Source: Natronospira proteinivora (lineage in GTDB: Bacteria; Pseudomonadota; Gammaproteobacteria; Natronospirales; Natronospiraceae). From it: 64,000 nucleotides of DNA. The notes beneath the pieces are model-generated. The model was not told the origin of the DNA. It did no database searches and saw nothing but the letters and a program-made list of their open reading frames with translations. The stretch lies in contig NZ_JALJYF010000001.1 of the NCBI RefSeq assembly GCF_024170465.1, forward strand, positions 1,505,221 to 1,569,220, read 5' to 3'. Shown in pieces: positions 6,954 to 16,152 of this stretch (positions are counted from its first letter, which is position 1; each line of letters opens with the position of its first letter). A program made the translations under genes and the position numbers.

Positions 6954-7898
6954 TCAGAGCGAGTCGATATAGCTGACCATGCGCTCCCGCATTTCCTCGT
7001 CCGGCAACTTGCCCAAGGCCGCGCCCATATTGTCTGCCATATGGCGGGGGCGACTGGTGGCCGGGGTGGCGGCAGTAACAACCGGATTAGACACCACCCA
7101 CTTAAGGAAAAACTGGCCCCAGGTGTGGGCATCGAACTCGGCCGCCCAGCCCGGGACTTCCTTGCCATCCACCTTTTCCCAAAGACGGGTACGACCAAAG
7201 GGTGCATAGACTAAGACGCCAATGCCCTTGTCTCGGGCCATGGGGAAGATGCGTTCTTCCATGGTGTGATTGTCGATGGCGTAATCCACCCCGATGAAGT
7301 CCAGCTCATACTTCTCCATGACGTCTTCGAGCAGCTCGTACTGGCGGGGGAAGGTGGTGGTCACGCCGAGATAGCGAATACGCCCTTCTTCCTTCTGTTC
7401 CTTGAGAATCGGTACCTGGGTGTCCACATCGCCCAGGTTGTGGACCTGGATGAGATCAATGGGGTCTTTCTGCACATAGTCAAAGGAGCGTTCCAATTGC
7501 TGCTTGGCCTCTTCCCGATCCGCACTACCGCCGCCCCGGGGGGCGACATTCAGCTTGGTGGCCCAGAAGATCTTGTCCTTGACACCCAGTTCATTGACCA
7601 GACGCCCGGCCACTTCTTCAGAGGCGCCATAACCTGGCGCAGTGTCGAAGACACTGTTCTCATGTTCGGCCAGGCGAGAGAAGACTTCCTTCAAGCGCTC
7701 GTACTCGCCCTCTTCCGCCACGCTACGGAAGGTGGCAGAACTACCCAGGCCCACCACCGGCACTTTTTCATCCGTGCCGGGGATGGTGCGTGTGATCAAT
7801 GGAAGATCCTTGTCATCGGCCCACATAATGCTGGGCTTGAGGGCCAGGGCCACACCGGCGGCCAGGGACAGCTTCAGGTATTCACGTCGTGTCATCAT
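6954..7898 (-). CDS. Tat-exported aldo/keto reductase
   Basis: A 314-residue aldo/keto reductase. The first 30 residues are a twin-arginine signal (TRREYLKLSLAAGVALALKP), so the protein is probably folded with its NADPH cofactor and sent to the periplasm, or anchored there. The AKR barrel follows, with FDTAPGYGASE (Asp and Tyr of the catalytic set) and KIFWATKLNV supplying the Lys region. The start used is the ATG with GAGGAG six bases upstream; an upstream in-frame start would place 14 extra residues before the Tat motif and overlap the transporter gene. Substrate unknown. The start lies 38 bp after the transporter stop, so the two may be co-transcribed. Confidence 0.85.
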   Translation of the reverse strand: MMTRREYLKLSLAAGVALALKPSIMWADDKDLPLITRTIPGTDEKVPVVGLGSSATFRSVAEEGEYERLKEVFSRLAEHENSVFDTAPGYGASEEVAGRLVNELGVKDKIFWATKLNVAPRGGGSADREEAKQQLERSFDYVQKDPIDLIQVHNLGDVDTQVPILKEQKEEGRIRYLGVTTTFPRQYELLEDVMEKYELDFIGVDYAIDNHTMEERIFPMARDKGIGVLVYAPFGRTRLWEKVDGKEVPGWAAEFDAHTWGQFFLKWVVSNPVVTAATPATSRPRHMADNMGAALGKLPDEEMRERMVSYIDSL

Positions 7899-7936
7899 GT
7901 CATTCTCCTCATGCGGTACATCAAGAAAATAAAACC

Positions 7937-9295
7937 TCAAGAACGGGGCGGGTCAACAGCAGCCTGGGCCGAGTGCCCCTTGGCGGCAGAAGCATCACGG
8001 ATCGGTGCCCGGGCCAACCTCTGCTGCGTGCGACCCAACCACAGGGCCAACCCCGCCCAGACCACAGCCAACGGGACAGCCACCGCTGCCACACCCGCCA
8101 AGCCCATGCCAAGACGCCCCAACAGACCCTCGGTCTGGGCCCCCACCACATCCCCACCACGATAGACGAAGGTGTCGATGAAGGCCTTGGATTTATACTT
8201 ATCTTCACGGCTGGTCACCGTATAGAGCGTTTCCCGAGCCGGGCGCTGAATGGCCCTTTGCACGGACTTGAACACGGCCTCGAAGACGATCAAGGCCGCC
8301 AGGGAACCCACCGCCGCCAGCCCGATGAATCCGAGAGCTGCGGTCAGGGGCAACAGTGCCAGAGTGATATGCACCCCGAAACGACGCATGAGATGACCGG
8401 CAATAAAGGCCTGCATGACGAGCGTGGCAACCTGGGTAATCAGGTCGATCCGGGCAAAGATGGTGGTGCGATAATCCAGGTCGTCGCCAAGCTCCGCCAC
8501 CATCTGCAATCGGGTGAAATAGAGGAAGGTGGCCATGATGGCCAGAATCACCGCGTAGGCCGCAATCCCCATCAAGTAGCGGGATCGAAAAACCGCCTTG
8601 AATCCCTCCCAGGCACTGCCCCCAATGATGGCGTGTTCATCCACCGCGGGCGGTGCATCCGGGTCGTCGGCGTCCTCCGGCCTCGGTTTCTCAGGCTGCT
8701 GCCAGGCCAGCAACCAGGCAATCCCCACAGCCAGGCCGAGAAAAACAGTCGAGACCAACAACAGCGCCGGCGTGCCCAAGGGGTCAGCCAGGATGGAGGC
8801 AAGCCAGGGACCGAAGATGGCCCCGCAGGTTCCCCCCACCGCGATCATGCCGAACAGGCGCTTGCCCTGCCCCAGGGAAAAACGATCCGCCATCAGTGCC
8901 CAAAACACCATGGTTACAAAGAGATTGAAGACACTGAACCAGACATAAAAGATTTGGCCTGTGACCACCCCGATGGCGTCCGGTGTCACCACCATCAGAA
9001 AGTAAAAACCCACCAGGCTCATGGCGAAAAAGGCATAGGTGGCGGTAATGAAGTAAAGCCGTGGCAAACGGCTGACCAAGAGGCCGAAGAAGGGATTCAC
9101 CAACAGGGTGATGAAAGCGGTGCCCACGAACAACCAGCGGACCGACTCCACCCCGCCCTGCAGGCCCAAAGCTTCACGGGCCGGGCGCAACAGCATCAAT
9201 GCCGTCAGGACACAGAAGAAGAACAAGCCGGCCAGAAAGACCGAGAGGACTTCGCCGCGGCGGATATTAAAAAACCCTTCCAGAAAACCGGGCAT
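7937..9295 (-). CDS. Npt1/Npt2 (ATP:ADP translocase-like) family membrane transporter
   Basis: A 452-residue integral membrane protein with about 11-12 hydrophobic segments. The N-terminus (RRGEVLSVFLAGLFFFCVLT then RPAREAL) and the later EAVFKSVQRAIQRPARETLY stretch are characteristic of the Npt/ATP-ADP antiporter branch of the major facilitator superfamily. In intracellular bacteria these import ATP. In free-living bacteria homologues are common and their substrate is generally not established, so energy parasitism should not be inferred. ATP/ADP exchange or a related nucleotide role is possible. It is followed on the same strand by the Tat aldo/keto reductase. Confidence 0.78.
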   Translation of the reverse strand: MPGFLEGFFNIRRGEVLSVFLAGLFFFCVLTALMLLRPAREALGLQGGVESVRWLFVGTAFITLLVNPFFGLLVSRLPRLYFITATYAFFAMSLVGFYFLMVVTPDAIGVVTGQIFYVWFSVFNLFVTMVFWALMADRFSLGQGKRLFGMIAVGGTCGAIFGPWLASILADPLGTPALLLVSTVFLGLAVGIAWLLAWQQPEKPRPEDADDPDAPPAVDEHAIIGGSAWEGFKAVFRSRYLMGIAAYAVILAIMATFLYFTRLQMVAELGDDLDYRTTIFARIDLITQVATLVMQAFIAGHLMRRFGVHITLALLPLTAALGFIGLAAVGSLAALIVFEAVFKSVQRAIQRPARETLYTVTSREDKYKSKAFIDTFVYRGGDVVGAQTEGLLGRLGMGLAGVAAVAVPLAVVWAGLALWLGRTQQRLARAPIRDASAAKGHSAQAAVDPPRS

Positions 9296-9400
9296 GCCAC
9301 CCCCTTCACCAGAGAAACGTCAGCCATGGGTCAAGCGCAAGCGGCCCGAATTGGCGAATCTGGACAGATTACACCAAGAGGCAGATACCCAAGGTAGACC

Positions 9401-10573
9401 TTAGCCAAGCGCGAGAAGTTTCCGGGTATTCCGGGCAATCACGGATTCCTCATCCGTAGGCAGCACCAGTATCGGAAGCGTCTCTGGCCGAGACAGGTAT
9501 TCCGCATTGCCTTGATTGGCTTCCTTATCCAGCTCAAAACCCAGCCATGAAAGCTGTTCAACAATGGCCCGACGTATCTCGGGACAGTGCTCGCCAATAC
9601 CGGCCGTGAAGACCAGGCCATCAATCCCGCCGAGAGCCGTTACCAGTGAGCCAATCTCCCGGGCGGTGCGATAAGCAAATAAGGCCATGGCCTCCTTGGC
9701 TGCCGGAGATGCACTTTGAATCAGATCTCGCATGTCGTGGCTGATACCCGAGACACCGAGCAAACCGGAATGCTTGTAGAGCATTTCCTGGACCTCTTCC
9801 GCCGATAGCCCTTGTTGCTGAATCAACCACAGCACCACGCCTGGATCCAGGGCACCACAGCGTTGGCCCATGGGCAGGCCGTCAAGAGCCGTAAAGCCCA
9901 TGCTGGTGGCCTGACTCTTGCCGTCCCTCATTCCACACAGACTGGCCCCATTTCCCAGGTGCGCCACAACGACCCTGCCAGCGGCCAGCGATGGATATGC
10001 CTGACGGAGTTGTCGGCTGATGCCGTCATAGGACAGCCCATGGAAGCCGTAACGCAGCACGCCCTTCTCGGTCCATTCCCTGGGCAAGGCAAACTGCTGG
10101 GCAATCCATGGTTGATCCCGATGGAAGGCCGTATCAAAGCAGGCCACCTGGGGCAGTTCGGGTCTGAGTCGCATCAACTGGCGGATGGGGGAGAGGTTGT
10201 GCGGTTGATGCAGGGGCGCCAGGTCCGAGAAGGTCTCAAGGGTGTCTAGCACCTTCTCATCGATCCGAACCGGTTCGGCATACTGCTGGCCACCATGCAC
10301 AACGCGATGGCCCGCCGCCTTCAGAGCTGAATGGCCCACATTATCTTCCAGCCAACCCAGCAGGGCCTTAATCGCGGCCTCATGGTCAGCGTCAGCCAGT
10401 GAATGGGATGTTGGCTTATCAGATCCTCGGGCTTTGACTGTCAGCACGGGAGAGGAGCCACCCAGCCCCTCCACCTGACCCCGCCACTCGGCCTCTTCCT
10501 CGCGGCTATGGAACACCGCGAACTTGATACTGGAGGAGCCGGCATTCATTATCAGCAAGGCATTATCACTCAC
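9401..10573 (-). CDS. ackA: Acetate kinase
   Basis: A 390-residue cytoplasmic kinase that interconverts acetate plus ATP and acetyl phosphate plus ADP. The N-terminal phosphate-binding signature MNAGSSSIKF (residues 9-18) and the second signature around GHRVVHGG are present, and ACFDTAFH matches the active-site region. The start codon overlaps the end of the phosphotransacylase gene by 8 bp, so the two form an operon that makes ATP from acyl-CoA or activates acetate. Confidence 0.95.
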   Translation of the reverse strand: MSDNALLIMNAGSSSIKFAVFHSREEEAEWRGQVEGLGGSSPVLTVKARGSDKPTSHSLADADHEAAIKALLGWLEDNVGHSALKAAGHRVVHGGQQYAEPVRIDEKVLDTLETFSDLAPLHQPHNLSPIRQLMRLRPELPQVACFDTAFHRDQPWIAQQFALPREWTEKGVLRYGFHGLSYDGISRQLRQAYPSLAAGRVVVAHLGNGASLCGMRDGKSQATSMGFTALDGLPMGQRCGALDPGVVLWLIQQQGLSAEEVQEMLYKHSGLLGVSGISHDMRDLIQSASPAAKEAMALFAYRTAREIGSLVTALGGIDGLVFTAGIGEHCPEIRRAIVEQLSWLGFELDKEANQGNAEYLSRPETLPILVLPTDEESVIARNTRKLLALG

Positions 10574-11525
10574 CCGCTTTCTCCCGGCGCTTTACTTCCT
10601 TGGCTTCCACCAACAATTGGGAAATGGCACAGGCCGCCATGCGCGAGAAGCGATCATCGGCCCGACTGGTCAGGACAATAGGCACCCGGGCACCCAGCAC
10701 AATCCCGGCCGCTTCCGCCCCGGCCAGGTAATGCAGCTGTTTGCCAAGCATATTCGCCGATTCCACATCCGGGGCCAGCAGGATGTCAGCACGCCCCGCC
10801 ACCGGTCCGCCGATGCCCTTGGATCGGGCTGCTTCTTCCGAGATGGCATTGTCGAATGCCAATGGCCCGTCCAGCCTGCCGGATTTGATCTGACCCCGCT
10901 CCCGCATCTTGCACAGGGCGGCCGCATCCAGTGTCGACTGGAGCTTGGGGTTAACCTCCTCGGTAGCCGAAATGACCGCCAAGCGGGCATCTTCAATCCC
11001 CATGGCCGCAGCCAGATCGATGGCATTCTGGGCAATATCGGCCTTCATCATCAGGTCAGGCCGGATATTCAGGGCAGAATCGGTAATCAACAGGGGGCGG
11101 GGGTAGCTGGGCACATCCATGACCCAGACATGGCTCATGACGCGTTCGGTTCGCAAGCCACCCTTGCGCGGCACAATCGGCCCCATGAACTCCCGGGTAT
11201 GCAAGGCGCCTTTCATCAAGCCGCCTACCTCGCCATCGGCGGCCATGGCAACGGCGGTTTCGGCCGCCTCATGACTATGTTCGGTCTCCACCAGCCGCCA
11301 GTCCGAGAGATCCAGACCGGCTTTCTCCGCCGTGGCCTCGATTCGATGCCAGGGGCCAACCAGAACCGGCTCGATCAAGCCGCGCTTGCCGGCCTCCAGC
11401 GCCCCGGAAAGGCTCTGTTCATCCACTGGATGAACCACTGCCATGGAGAGCGGAGGGAGATGCTTGGCCATGCTCAGCAGCCGTGACAGCTGAACGCGAT
11501 CCTTGTCGTTGTCAGGTCCTGCCAT
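10566..11525 (-). CDS. Phosphate acetyl/butyryltransferase family enzyme
   Basis: A 319-residue phosphotransacylase that exchanges CoA for phosphate on an acyl-CoA. It is of the short type, lacking the N-terminal DRTGG region of long Pta proteins. The sequence (KRGLIEPVLVGP, GEVGGLMKGALHT, ITDSALNIRPD) resembles the phosphate butyryltransferase or bifunctional enoyl-CoA hydratase/Pta C-terminal branch more than classical Pta, so acetyl versus longer acyl preference is uncertain. Coupling to ackA favours acetyl or propionyl phosphate. 2-Oxobutyrate from methionine gamma-lyase could feed a propionyl-CoA route, but that link is conjecture. Confidence 0.85.
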   Translation of the reverse strand: MAGPDNDKDRVQLSRLLSMAKHLPPLSMAVVHPVDEQSLSGALEAGKRGLIEPVLVGPWHRIEATAEKAGLDLSDWRLVETEHSHEAAETAVAMAADGEVGGLMKGALHTREFMGPIVPRKGGLRTERVMSHVWVMDVPSYPRPLLITDSALNIRPDLMMKADIAQNAIDLAAAMGIEDARLAVISATEEVNPKLQSTLDAAALCKMRERGQIKSGRLDGPLAFDNAISEEAARSKGIGGPVAGRADILLAPDVESANMLGKQLHYLAGAEAAGIVLGARVPIVLTSRADDRFSRMAACAISQLLVEAKEVKRREKAGE

Positions 11526-11556
11526 GATTCATTCCTCCCTGGTAGCTAGTTGGGAC

Positions 11557-12243
11557 TCACTCATGTGTCGGGGAATGCAGCAAGGTATCATCCAGATAAA
11601 TCACTAGTCCCACCCGTCGATTCTTGGCCCGCCCCGCCACGGTCTCATTGCTCGCGATGGGTTGGGTATCGGCGTAACCGATAGCACGCATTCTCTCCCG
11701 TGCCACCCCTTCGGTCTCCAACTGCCGAAGGACCGTGGCGGCCCGGGCTGCCGAGAGCTCCCAATTGGAGGGATAGGCCACCGTTTCAATAGGAACATTG
11801 TCGGTGTGGCCTTCAATGGACATGGGATAGTCAGTCTGGCGCAAGGTTTCGGCAATATCCGCCAGCACCTCCCGTCCCTCATCGGTGAGTCCGGCCGCCC
11901 CGGAAGGGAAGAGTAGCTGTTCACCGATGTGCAGAGTGACCTGACCGTCTTCTACCACCACATCTACCCCGGCGGTGGGATCATGCATCATCAACTCGGC
12001 AATGCCATGCACTGGAGGTGGATCCGAAACCACGGTTTCCGCCGTTGGTTCGGCCTCCACCTCGGCCGTTGTGAAATCCGAGAACGCCAACAACACGACA
12101 AAGAAGGTCAACACCAGGGTAATCACATCCAGATAGGTGATCAGCCAGCCTTCCGCCTCCTCGCCCCGCTCGGGCACTTCAATGCCCTGCAGTCCCTTGG
12201 GACGCCTTGCCGGCGAGGATGTCTGTGGTTGCGTACCGGCCAT
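11557..12243 (-). CDS. motB: Flagellar motor stator protein MotB-like (OmpA domain)
   Basis: A 228-residue protein with one transmembrane helix near the N-terminus (ITYLDVITLVLTFFVVLLAF, about residues 34-53) containing the Asp expected to carry protons or Na+. A short periplasmic linker leads to an OmpA/MotB peptidoglycan-binding domain with the GHTDNVP motif and NWELSAARA. It pairs with the MotA-like gene 6 bp upstream. The cytoplasmic N-terminus is short and the linker acidic. No other flagellar gene is in the window, so a non-flagellar MotAB-like role remains possible. Confidence 0.88.
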   Translation of the reverse strand: MAGTQPQTSSPARRPKGLQGIEVPERGEEAEGWLITYLDVITLVLTFFVVLLAFSDFTTAEVEAEPTAETVVSDPPPVHGIAELMMHDPTAGVDVVVEDGQVTLHIGEQLLFPSGAAGLTDEGREVLADIAETLRQTDYPMSIEGHTDNVPIETVAYPSNWELSAARAATVLRQLETEGVARERMRAIGYADTQPIASNETVAGRAKNRRVGLVIYLDDTLLHSPTHE

Positions 12244-12249
12244 AATGAC

Positions 12250-13080
12250 TTACCGCTCGCCCAGGGTGTAGGTGGGTTTCTGGCGTAGCTCGTCGTGGTA
12301 ATGCGCCATAAAGGAACGCAGGGTTTCACGGATGAAGCTGGGGTTGCGCTTTTGAGACATCAGGGCGACCCCTTCCAGCACCATATTCATTAGCACCACC
12401 CGTTGCTCGGTGCGGCGTTCCAGCTTGACGGCAATAGGCTTGAAAATCAGGTTGGCCAGTAGAATGCCGTAGAAGGTGGTCAACAAGGCCACCCCCATGT
12501 GCTGACCAATCATGATCAGGTCGCCATCGCCGAGAATGAACATCATGTTGATCAGCCCAACCAAGGTGCCGATCATGCCGAACGCTGGTGCGAAGCTGGC
12601 CATGGCCCGAAAGACCTGGGCTTCAGCATGTTCCCGGGCCTTGAGCCGGATGATGCGCCACTGGAGCAGATCGAGAATATCCTGCTCCGGGGTGCCATCG
12701 ATCACCAGTTGCACCCCGGTCCGCAGGAAAGGGTTATGGGTATCATCAAGTTGGGCTTCCACTTGGCGTATATCACCACGGGACCAAAGCCGGGCCAGGC
12801 GAACCAACTCTTCCATATCATCCCGGGAATACATGCGCTCATTGCGAAACACGATTCCCACCAGACGGGCGACCCGAAGTACCTCCCGCAAGGGGAAGCT
12901 GATAAAGGTGGCCGCCAGGGTCCCGCCCAGGACAATGGCCAGCCCCGGCAGGTTGATGAAAGCCGCCGGCTCCTCGGCCGCGAACCCCAGCACCAGAACC
13001 AGCATGAGAAGTCCGGCGAGAACACCGATCAAGGTGGAGGGATTGAACCCGAAGTAGGGAGAAAAGCGCAGAAACCGCAT
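12250..13080 (-). CDS. motA: Flagellar motor stator protein MotA-like
   Basis: A 276-residue inner-membrane protein with four transmembrane segments: two near residues 17-65 and two near 165-220. The ASFAPAFGMIGTLVGLINM stretch contains the conserved Pro-Ala-x-Gly-x-x-Gly-Thr pattern of the MotA/TolQ/ExbB superfamily. Between TM2 and TM3 is the cytoplasmic domain (FRNERMYSRDDMEELVRLAR) that in MotA touches the rotor protein FliG. It is the first gene of a two-gene operon with motB and forms the ion channel of the stator. Confidence 0.9.
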   Translation of the reverse strand: MRFLRFSPYFGFNPSTLIGVLAGLLMLVLVLGFAAEEPAAFINLPGLAIVLGGTLAATFISFPLREVLRVARLVGIVFRNERMYSRDDMEELVRLARLWSRGDIRQVEAQLDDTHNPFLRTGVQLVIDGTPEQDILDLLQWRIIRLKAREHAEAQVFRAMASFAPAFGMIGTLVGLINMMFILGDGDLIMIGQHMGVALLTTFYGILLANLIFKPIAVKLERRTEQRVVLMNMVLEGVALMSQKRNPSFIRETLRSFMAHYHDELRQKPTYTLGER

Positions 13081-13300
13081 CGAGGGCCTTGTATCCTTTG
13101 CGTTAAGGGGATCGAAATAAGCTTCCCCGAGCTTAGCGGCTTAATGGCCTGGCTGCGAGGGTGACTCTTTAATAGGGGTTTTTTGTGGAATTAATCACAT
13201 TCCATAAGGATCAGATCAGGCCGCATACTCTTGCAGACGTAAGCGACGAGGTCGCGGGCCGCGGGCATATCGCCTGGCAACTGTCGTACAATATACCGCC
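13081..13300 (+). promoter_or_regulatory. Divergent region upstream of motA and kynU; possible leaderless kynU start
   Basis: Holds the promoters of both genes. A TACAAT hexamer at 13287-13292 lies only 8 bp before the kynU ATG and no Shine-Dalgarno sequence is visible, so kynU may be transcribed from or very near its start codon. No good -35 box is seen at the right distance, so this is weak. Confidence 0.3.
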
Positions 13301-14575
13301 ATGAATACGACAACCTTCTCTCTCGACAATGCCCGTGCCCTGGACCAGGCCGATCCTTTGAGCCAATGGCGGGATGAATTTCATATTCCGCCGGCACCCG
13401 ATGGCGGGGACAGTCTCTACTTCACGGGTAACTCCCTGGGGCTGCAACCACGGCGAGTGGCCCGCTATCTCCAGGAGGAGCTGGACGACTGGGCACGGCT
13501 GGGGGTGCAGGGGCATACCGAGGCACGCCGGCCCTGGATGCCTTACCACGAGAACTTCACCGAGCTGAATGCGGCCTTGGTGGGGGCCAAGCCCCATGAA
13601 GTGGTGCAGATGAACAGCTTGACGGTGAACCTGCACCTGATGATGGTGAGCTTCTACCGGCCCACGGCCGAACGCCCCGCCATTCTGATTGAAAAGCCGG
13701 CCTTCCCCTCCGATCGCCATGCCGCGGCTTCCCAGATCCGCTTCCATGGTTTTGATCCGGACAGGGATCTGATCGAAATCACGCCCCGGGAAGGCGAGGC
13801 CCACATTCGTCCCGACGATCTGATGAATCTCATCAAGGCCGAGGGCCATCGCATTGCCCTGGTACTACTACCGGGGGTCCAGTACTACAGTGGCCAGGTC
13901 TTCGACATGGCCACCATCACGGAAGCCGCCCAGGCCAAAGGCGCCAAGGTGGGTTTCGATCTGGCCCATGCCGCCGGCAACATCCCCCTGCATTTGCACG
14001 ATTGGGGCGTGGACTTCGCTGCCTGGTGCTCCTACAAGTATCTCAACGGCGGCCCCGGGGCCATTGCCGGCTGCTTCGTGCATGAACGCCATGCCCGCAA
14101 CGAATCACTACCGCGCTTTGCCGGCTGGTGGGGGCATGACAAATCCAGCCGCTTCAAGATGGGCCCGGAATTTCACCCCATCCCCGGTGCCGAGGGCTGG
14201 CAGCTTTCCAATCCGCCTATCCTGTCCATGACACCGGTGCTGGCTTCCCTGGAAATCTTCCACGAAGTGGGCATGAATGCCCTGCGGGAGAAATCGCTGA
14301 AACTTAGCGACACCCTCTGGGCCTGGCTGGAAGAGCGCCTGCCCGAGCGGGTGGACGTGATCACACCCCGGGAAGATAAGCAGCGTGGTTGCCAACTGTC
14401 GCTGCGCCTGAAGCAAGGTAATGGTCGCGAAGTGTTCGAGGAACTGGAACGCAATGGGGTCATCTGTGATTGGCGCGAGCCGGATGTCATCCGTGTGGCC
14501 CCGGTGCCTTTATATAATCGATTCGAGGACCTGTATCACTTTGTGGAACGCCTTGAAGCGGCCATTAAGGGGTAA
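13301..14575 (+). CDS. kynU: Kynureninase
   Basis: A 424-residue PLP enzyme that cleaves kynurenine to anthranilate and alanine, and 3-hydroxykynurenine to 3-hydroxyanthranilate. YFTGNSLGLQP near residue 40 is the family's N-terminal signature. The PLP lysine is K246 in CSYKYLNGGPG, with the preceding GFDLAHAAGN providing the PLP-binding Asp. Length fits the family. It stands first in a two-gene operon with kynurenine 3-monooxygenase. Together they convert kynurenine to 3-hydroxyanthranilate, for tryptophan degradation or NAD synthesis from tryptophan. The kynurenine-forming enzymes are not in the window. Confidence 0.96.
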   Translation: MNTTTFSLDNARALDQADPLSQWRDEFHIPPAPDGGDSLYFTGNSLGLQPRRVARYLQEELDDWARLGVQGHTEARRPWMPYHENFTELNAALVGAKPHEVVQMNSLTVNLHLMMVSFYRPTAERPAILIEKPAFPSDRHAAASQIRFHGFDPDRDLIEITPREGEAHIRPDDLMNLIKAEGHRIALVLLPGVQYYSGQVFDMATITEAAQAKGAKVGFDLAHAAGNIPLHLHDWGVDFAAWCSYKYLNGGPGAIAGCFVHERHARNESLPRFAGWWGHDKSSRFKMGPEFHPIPGAEGWQLSNPPILSMTPVLASLEIFHEVGMNALREKSLKLSDTLWAWLEERLPERVDVITPREDKQRGCQLSLRLKQGNGREVFEELERNGVICDWREPDVIRVAPVPLYNRFEDLYHFVERLEAAIKG

Positions 14576-14583
14576 CAGGACTT

Positions 14584-14654
14584 CCCGTAGGAGCGGCTTT
14601 AGCCGCGATTGGCTCAGCGGAGCGTTTAATCGCGGCTAAAGCCGCTCCTACGGG
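14584..14654. repeat. REP-like palindrome between kynU and kmo
   Basis: Arms GTAGGAGCGGCTTTAGCCGC and its inverse, extended by CCC/GGG, around an 18-nt spacer. Each arm itself contains a small palindrome (GCGGCTTTAGCCGC). The element lies inside the kyn operon and would form a long hairpin in the mRNA. Confidence 0.9.
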
Positions 14655-14703
14655 GATTGGGCACTCGGTGGCCCCTTCTTCTCTTTATTCTGGATTGTGT
14701 CTT

Positions 14704-16080
14704 ATGAGTAATGAAAAGATCGTGATTGCCGGGGCTGGCCTGGCCGGATCCTTGCTGGCAATTTATCTGGCGCGGCGGGGTTATGCCGTGGACGTATTCG
14801 AGAAGCGTCCAGATATGCGCCTGGAGACGATTTCGGCAGGGCGGTCCATCAACCTGGCCCTGGCCAACCGGGGCATGGCCGGTCTGGAAGGCGCCGGCGT
14901 CATGGAACGGGTGGAGCCACTGTTGATCCCCATGGAAGGCCGCATGTTGCATGACGAGCAGGGGAAACTGGATTTTCAGGCCTACGGCAAACGTCCCGAG
15001 GAAGTGATCTATTCCATCTCACGGGGCGAGCTCAACAAGCGATTGATGGACGCCGCCGAAGAGACCGGCCGTGTGCGCTTTCATTTCCACCAGGCCTTGG
15101 AGTCAGTGGATTTCAACAAACGAGACGTTCACCTTCGGGATGAGGCGAAAAACCAGCAATGGACGCTGGGCTGCGATCGACTGATTGCCACCGATGGCGC
15201 CGGTTCACCCACGCGTCAGGCCATGAAGCAACAGCTGGATATCGACGTGAGCGAGGAGCTACTGGGTCACGCTTACAAGGAACTGAACATACCTGCGGGT
15301 AAAGACGGGCAATGGCAAATGGAGAAAGGGGCCTTGCATATTTGGCCTCGGGGCGGCTACATGCTGATTGCCCTGCCCAACCTGGATGGTAGTTTCACCG
15401 TCACCCTATTCCTGCCTTATGAAGGAAACCCCTCCTTTGACGCATTGGGTAATGACCCGACTCGGATCCAAGCGTTTTTCCATGACAACTTCGAGGATGC
15501 GACCCGGCTCATGCCGGCGCTGGTGGACACCTTCCTGGAAAATCCCCTGGGCAAGCTGGGTACTGTGCGCAGCCCGCAATGGCGGGTGGATGACTTTGCC
15601 CTGATGCTGGGGGATGCGGCCCATGCCATCGTGCCCTTCCATGGCCAGGGAATGAACTGCGCCTTCGAGGATTGCCTGGAGCTGGACCGTTGCCTGGATG
15701 AGGCCAAGGGCGACTGGGCGCAGGCCTTTGCCTTGACCGAGGAACGGCGCCGGCCCAATGCCAATGCCATTGCCGATATGGCGCTGGAAAACTATGTGGA
15801 GATGCGGGAGTCGGTACGGGACCCCAAGTTCAAGCTGCAAAAGGAGCTCGGCTGGGCCCTGGAGGAACGGTACCCGGAGCGTTTCATCCCCCGCTATTCC
15901 ATGGTGATGTTCCACCACCTCCCCTATGCCGAGGCCCAGTCACGGGGATGCGTCCAGCAGGAGATTCTGGATGCCCTCACCAGTGGCGATGTGGGCAAGG
16001 TGGCGGATGTGGATTGGAATCAGGCAGATAAATTGATTCAAGAACGGCTGTCCGTCATTCGGGATCAACAAACCCCGTAG
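14704..16080 (+). CDS. kmo: Kynurenine 3-monooxygenase
   Basis: A 458-residue FAD-dependent aromatic hydroxylase that turns kynurenine into 3-hydroxykynurenine with NADPH and O2. The FAD-binding GAGLAG (residues 10-15), the RSINLALANRG motif characteristic of KMO, and the C-terminal FAD motif LGDAAHAIVPFHGQGMN are all present. The ATG is chosen because the FAD motif sits at the normal distance; a GTG 36 bp upstream adds residues unlike the family. No clear Shine-Dalgarno precedes it. The stop codon TAG is part of the following REP palindrome (GTAG of GTAGGAGCGG), so the C-terminus was probably set by that insertion. Confidence 0.95.
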   Translation: MSNEKIVIAGAGLAGSLLAIYLARRGYAVDVFEKRPDMRLETISAGRSINLALANRGMAGLEGAGVMERVEPLLIPMEGRMLHDEQGKLDFQAYGKRPEEVIYSISRGELNKRLMDAAEETGRVRFHFHQALESVDFNKRDVHLRDEAKNQQWTLGCDRLIATDGAGSPTRQAMKQQLDIDVSEELLGHAYKELNIPAGKDGQWQMEKGALHIWPRGGYMLIALPNLDGSFTVTLFLPYEGNPSFDALGNDPTRIQAFFHDNFEDATRLMPALVDTFLENPLGKLGTVRSPQWRVDDFALMLGDAAHAIVPFHGQGMNCAFEDCLELDRCLDEAKGDWAQAFALTEERRRPNANAIADMALENYVEMRESVRDPKFKLQKELGWALEERYPERFIPRYSMVMFHHLPYAEAQSRGCVQQEILDALTSGDVGKVADVDWNQADKLIQERLSVIRDQQTP

Positions 16081-16148
16081 GAGCGGCTTTAGCCGCGATC
16101 TCGATCCTCTCCGCGGACCCAATCGCGGCTAAAGCCGCTCCTACGGGG
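16073..16148. repeat. REP-like palindrome overlapping the end of kmo
   Basis: Same arms as the copy at 14584-14654 (GTAGGAGCGGCTTTAGCCGC and inverse, flanked by CCCC/GGGG), with a different spacer. Its first bases encode the last codons and the stop codon of kmo. Confidence 0.9.
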
Positions 16149-16152
16149 ATGA

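Noticed and set aside
7937..9295. Npt-type transporter as evidence for an intracellular energy parasite
   Set aside because: The surrounding full set of biosynthetic, motility and repair genes argues for a free-living bacterium, and Npt-like proteins also occur in free-living species.
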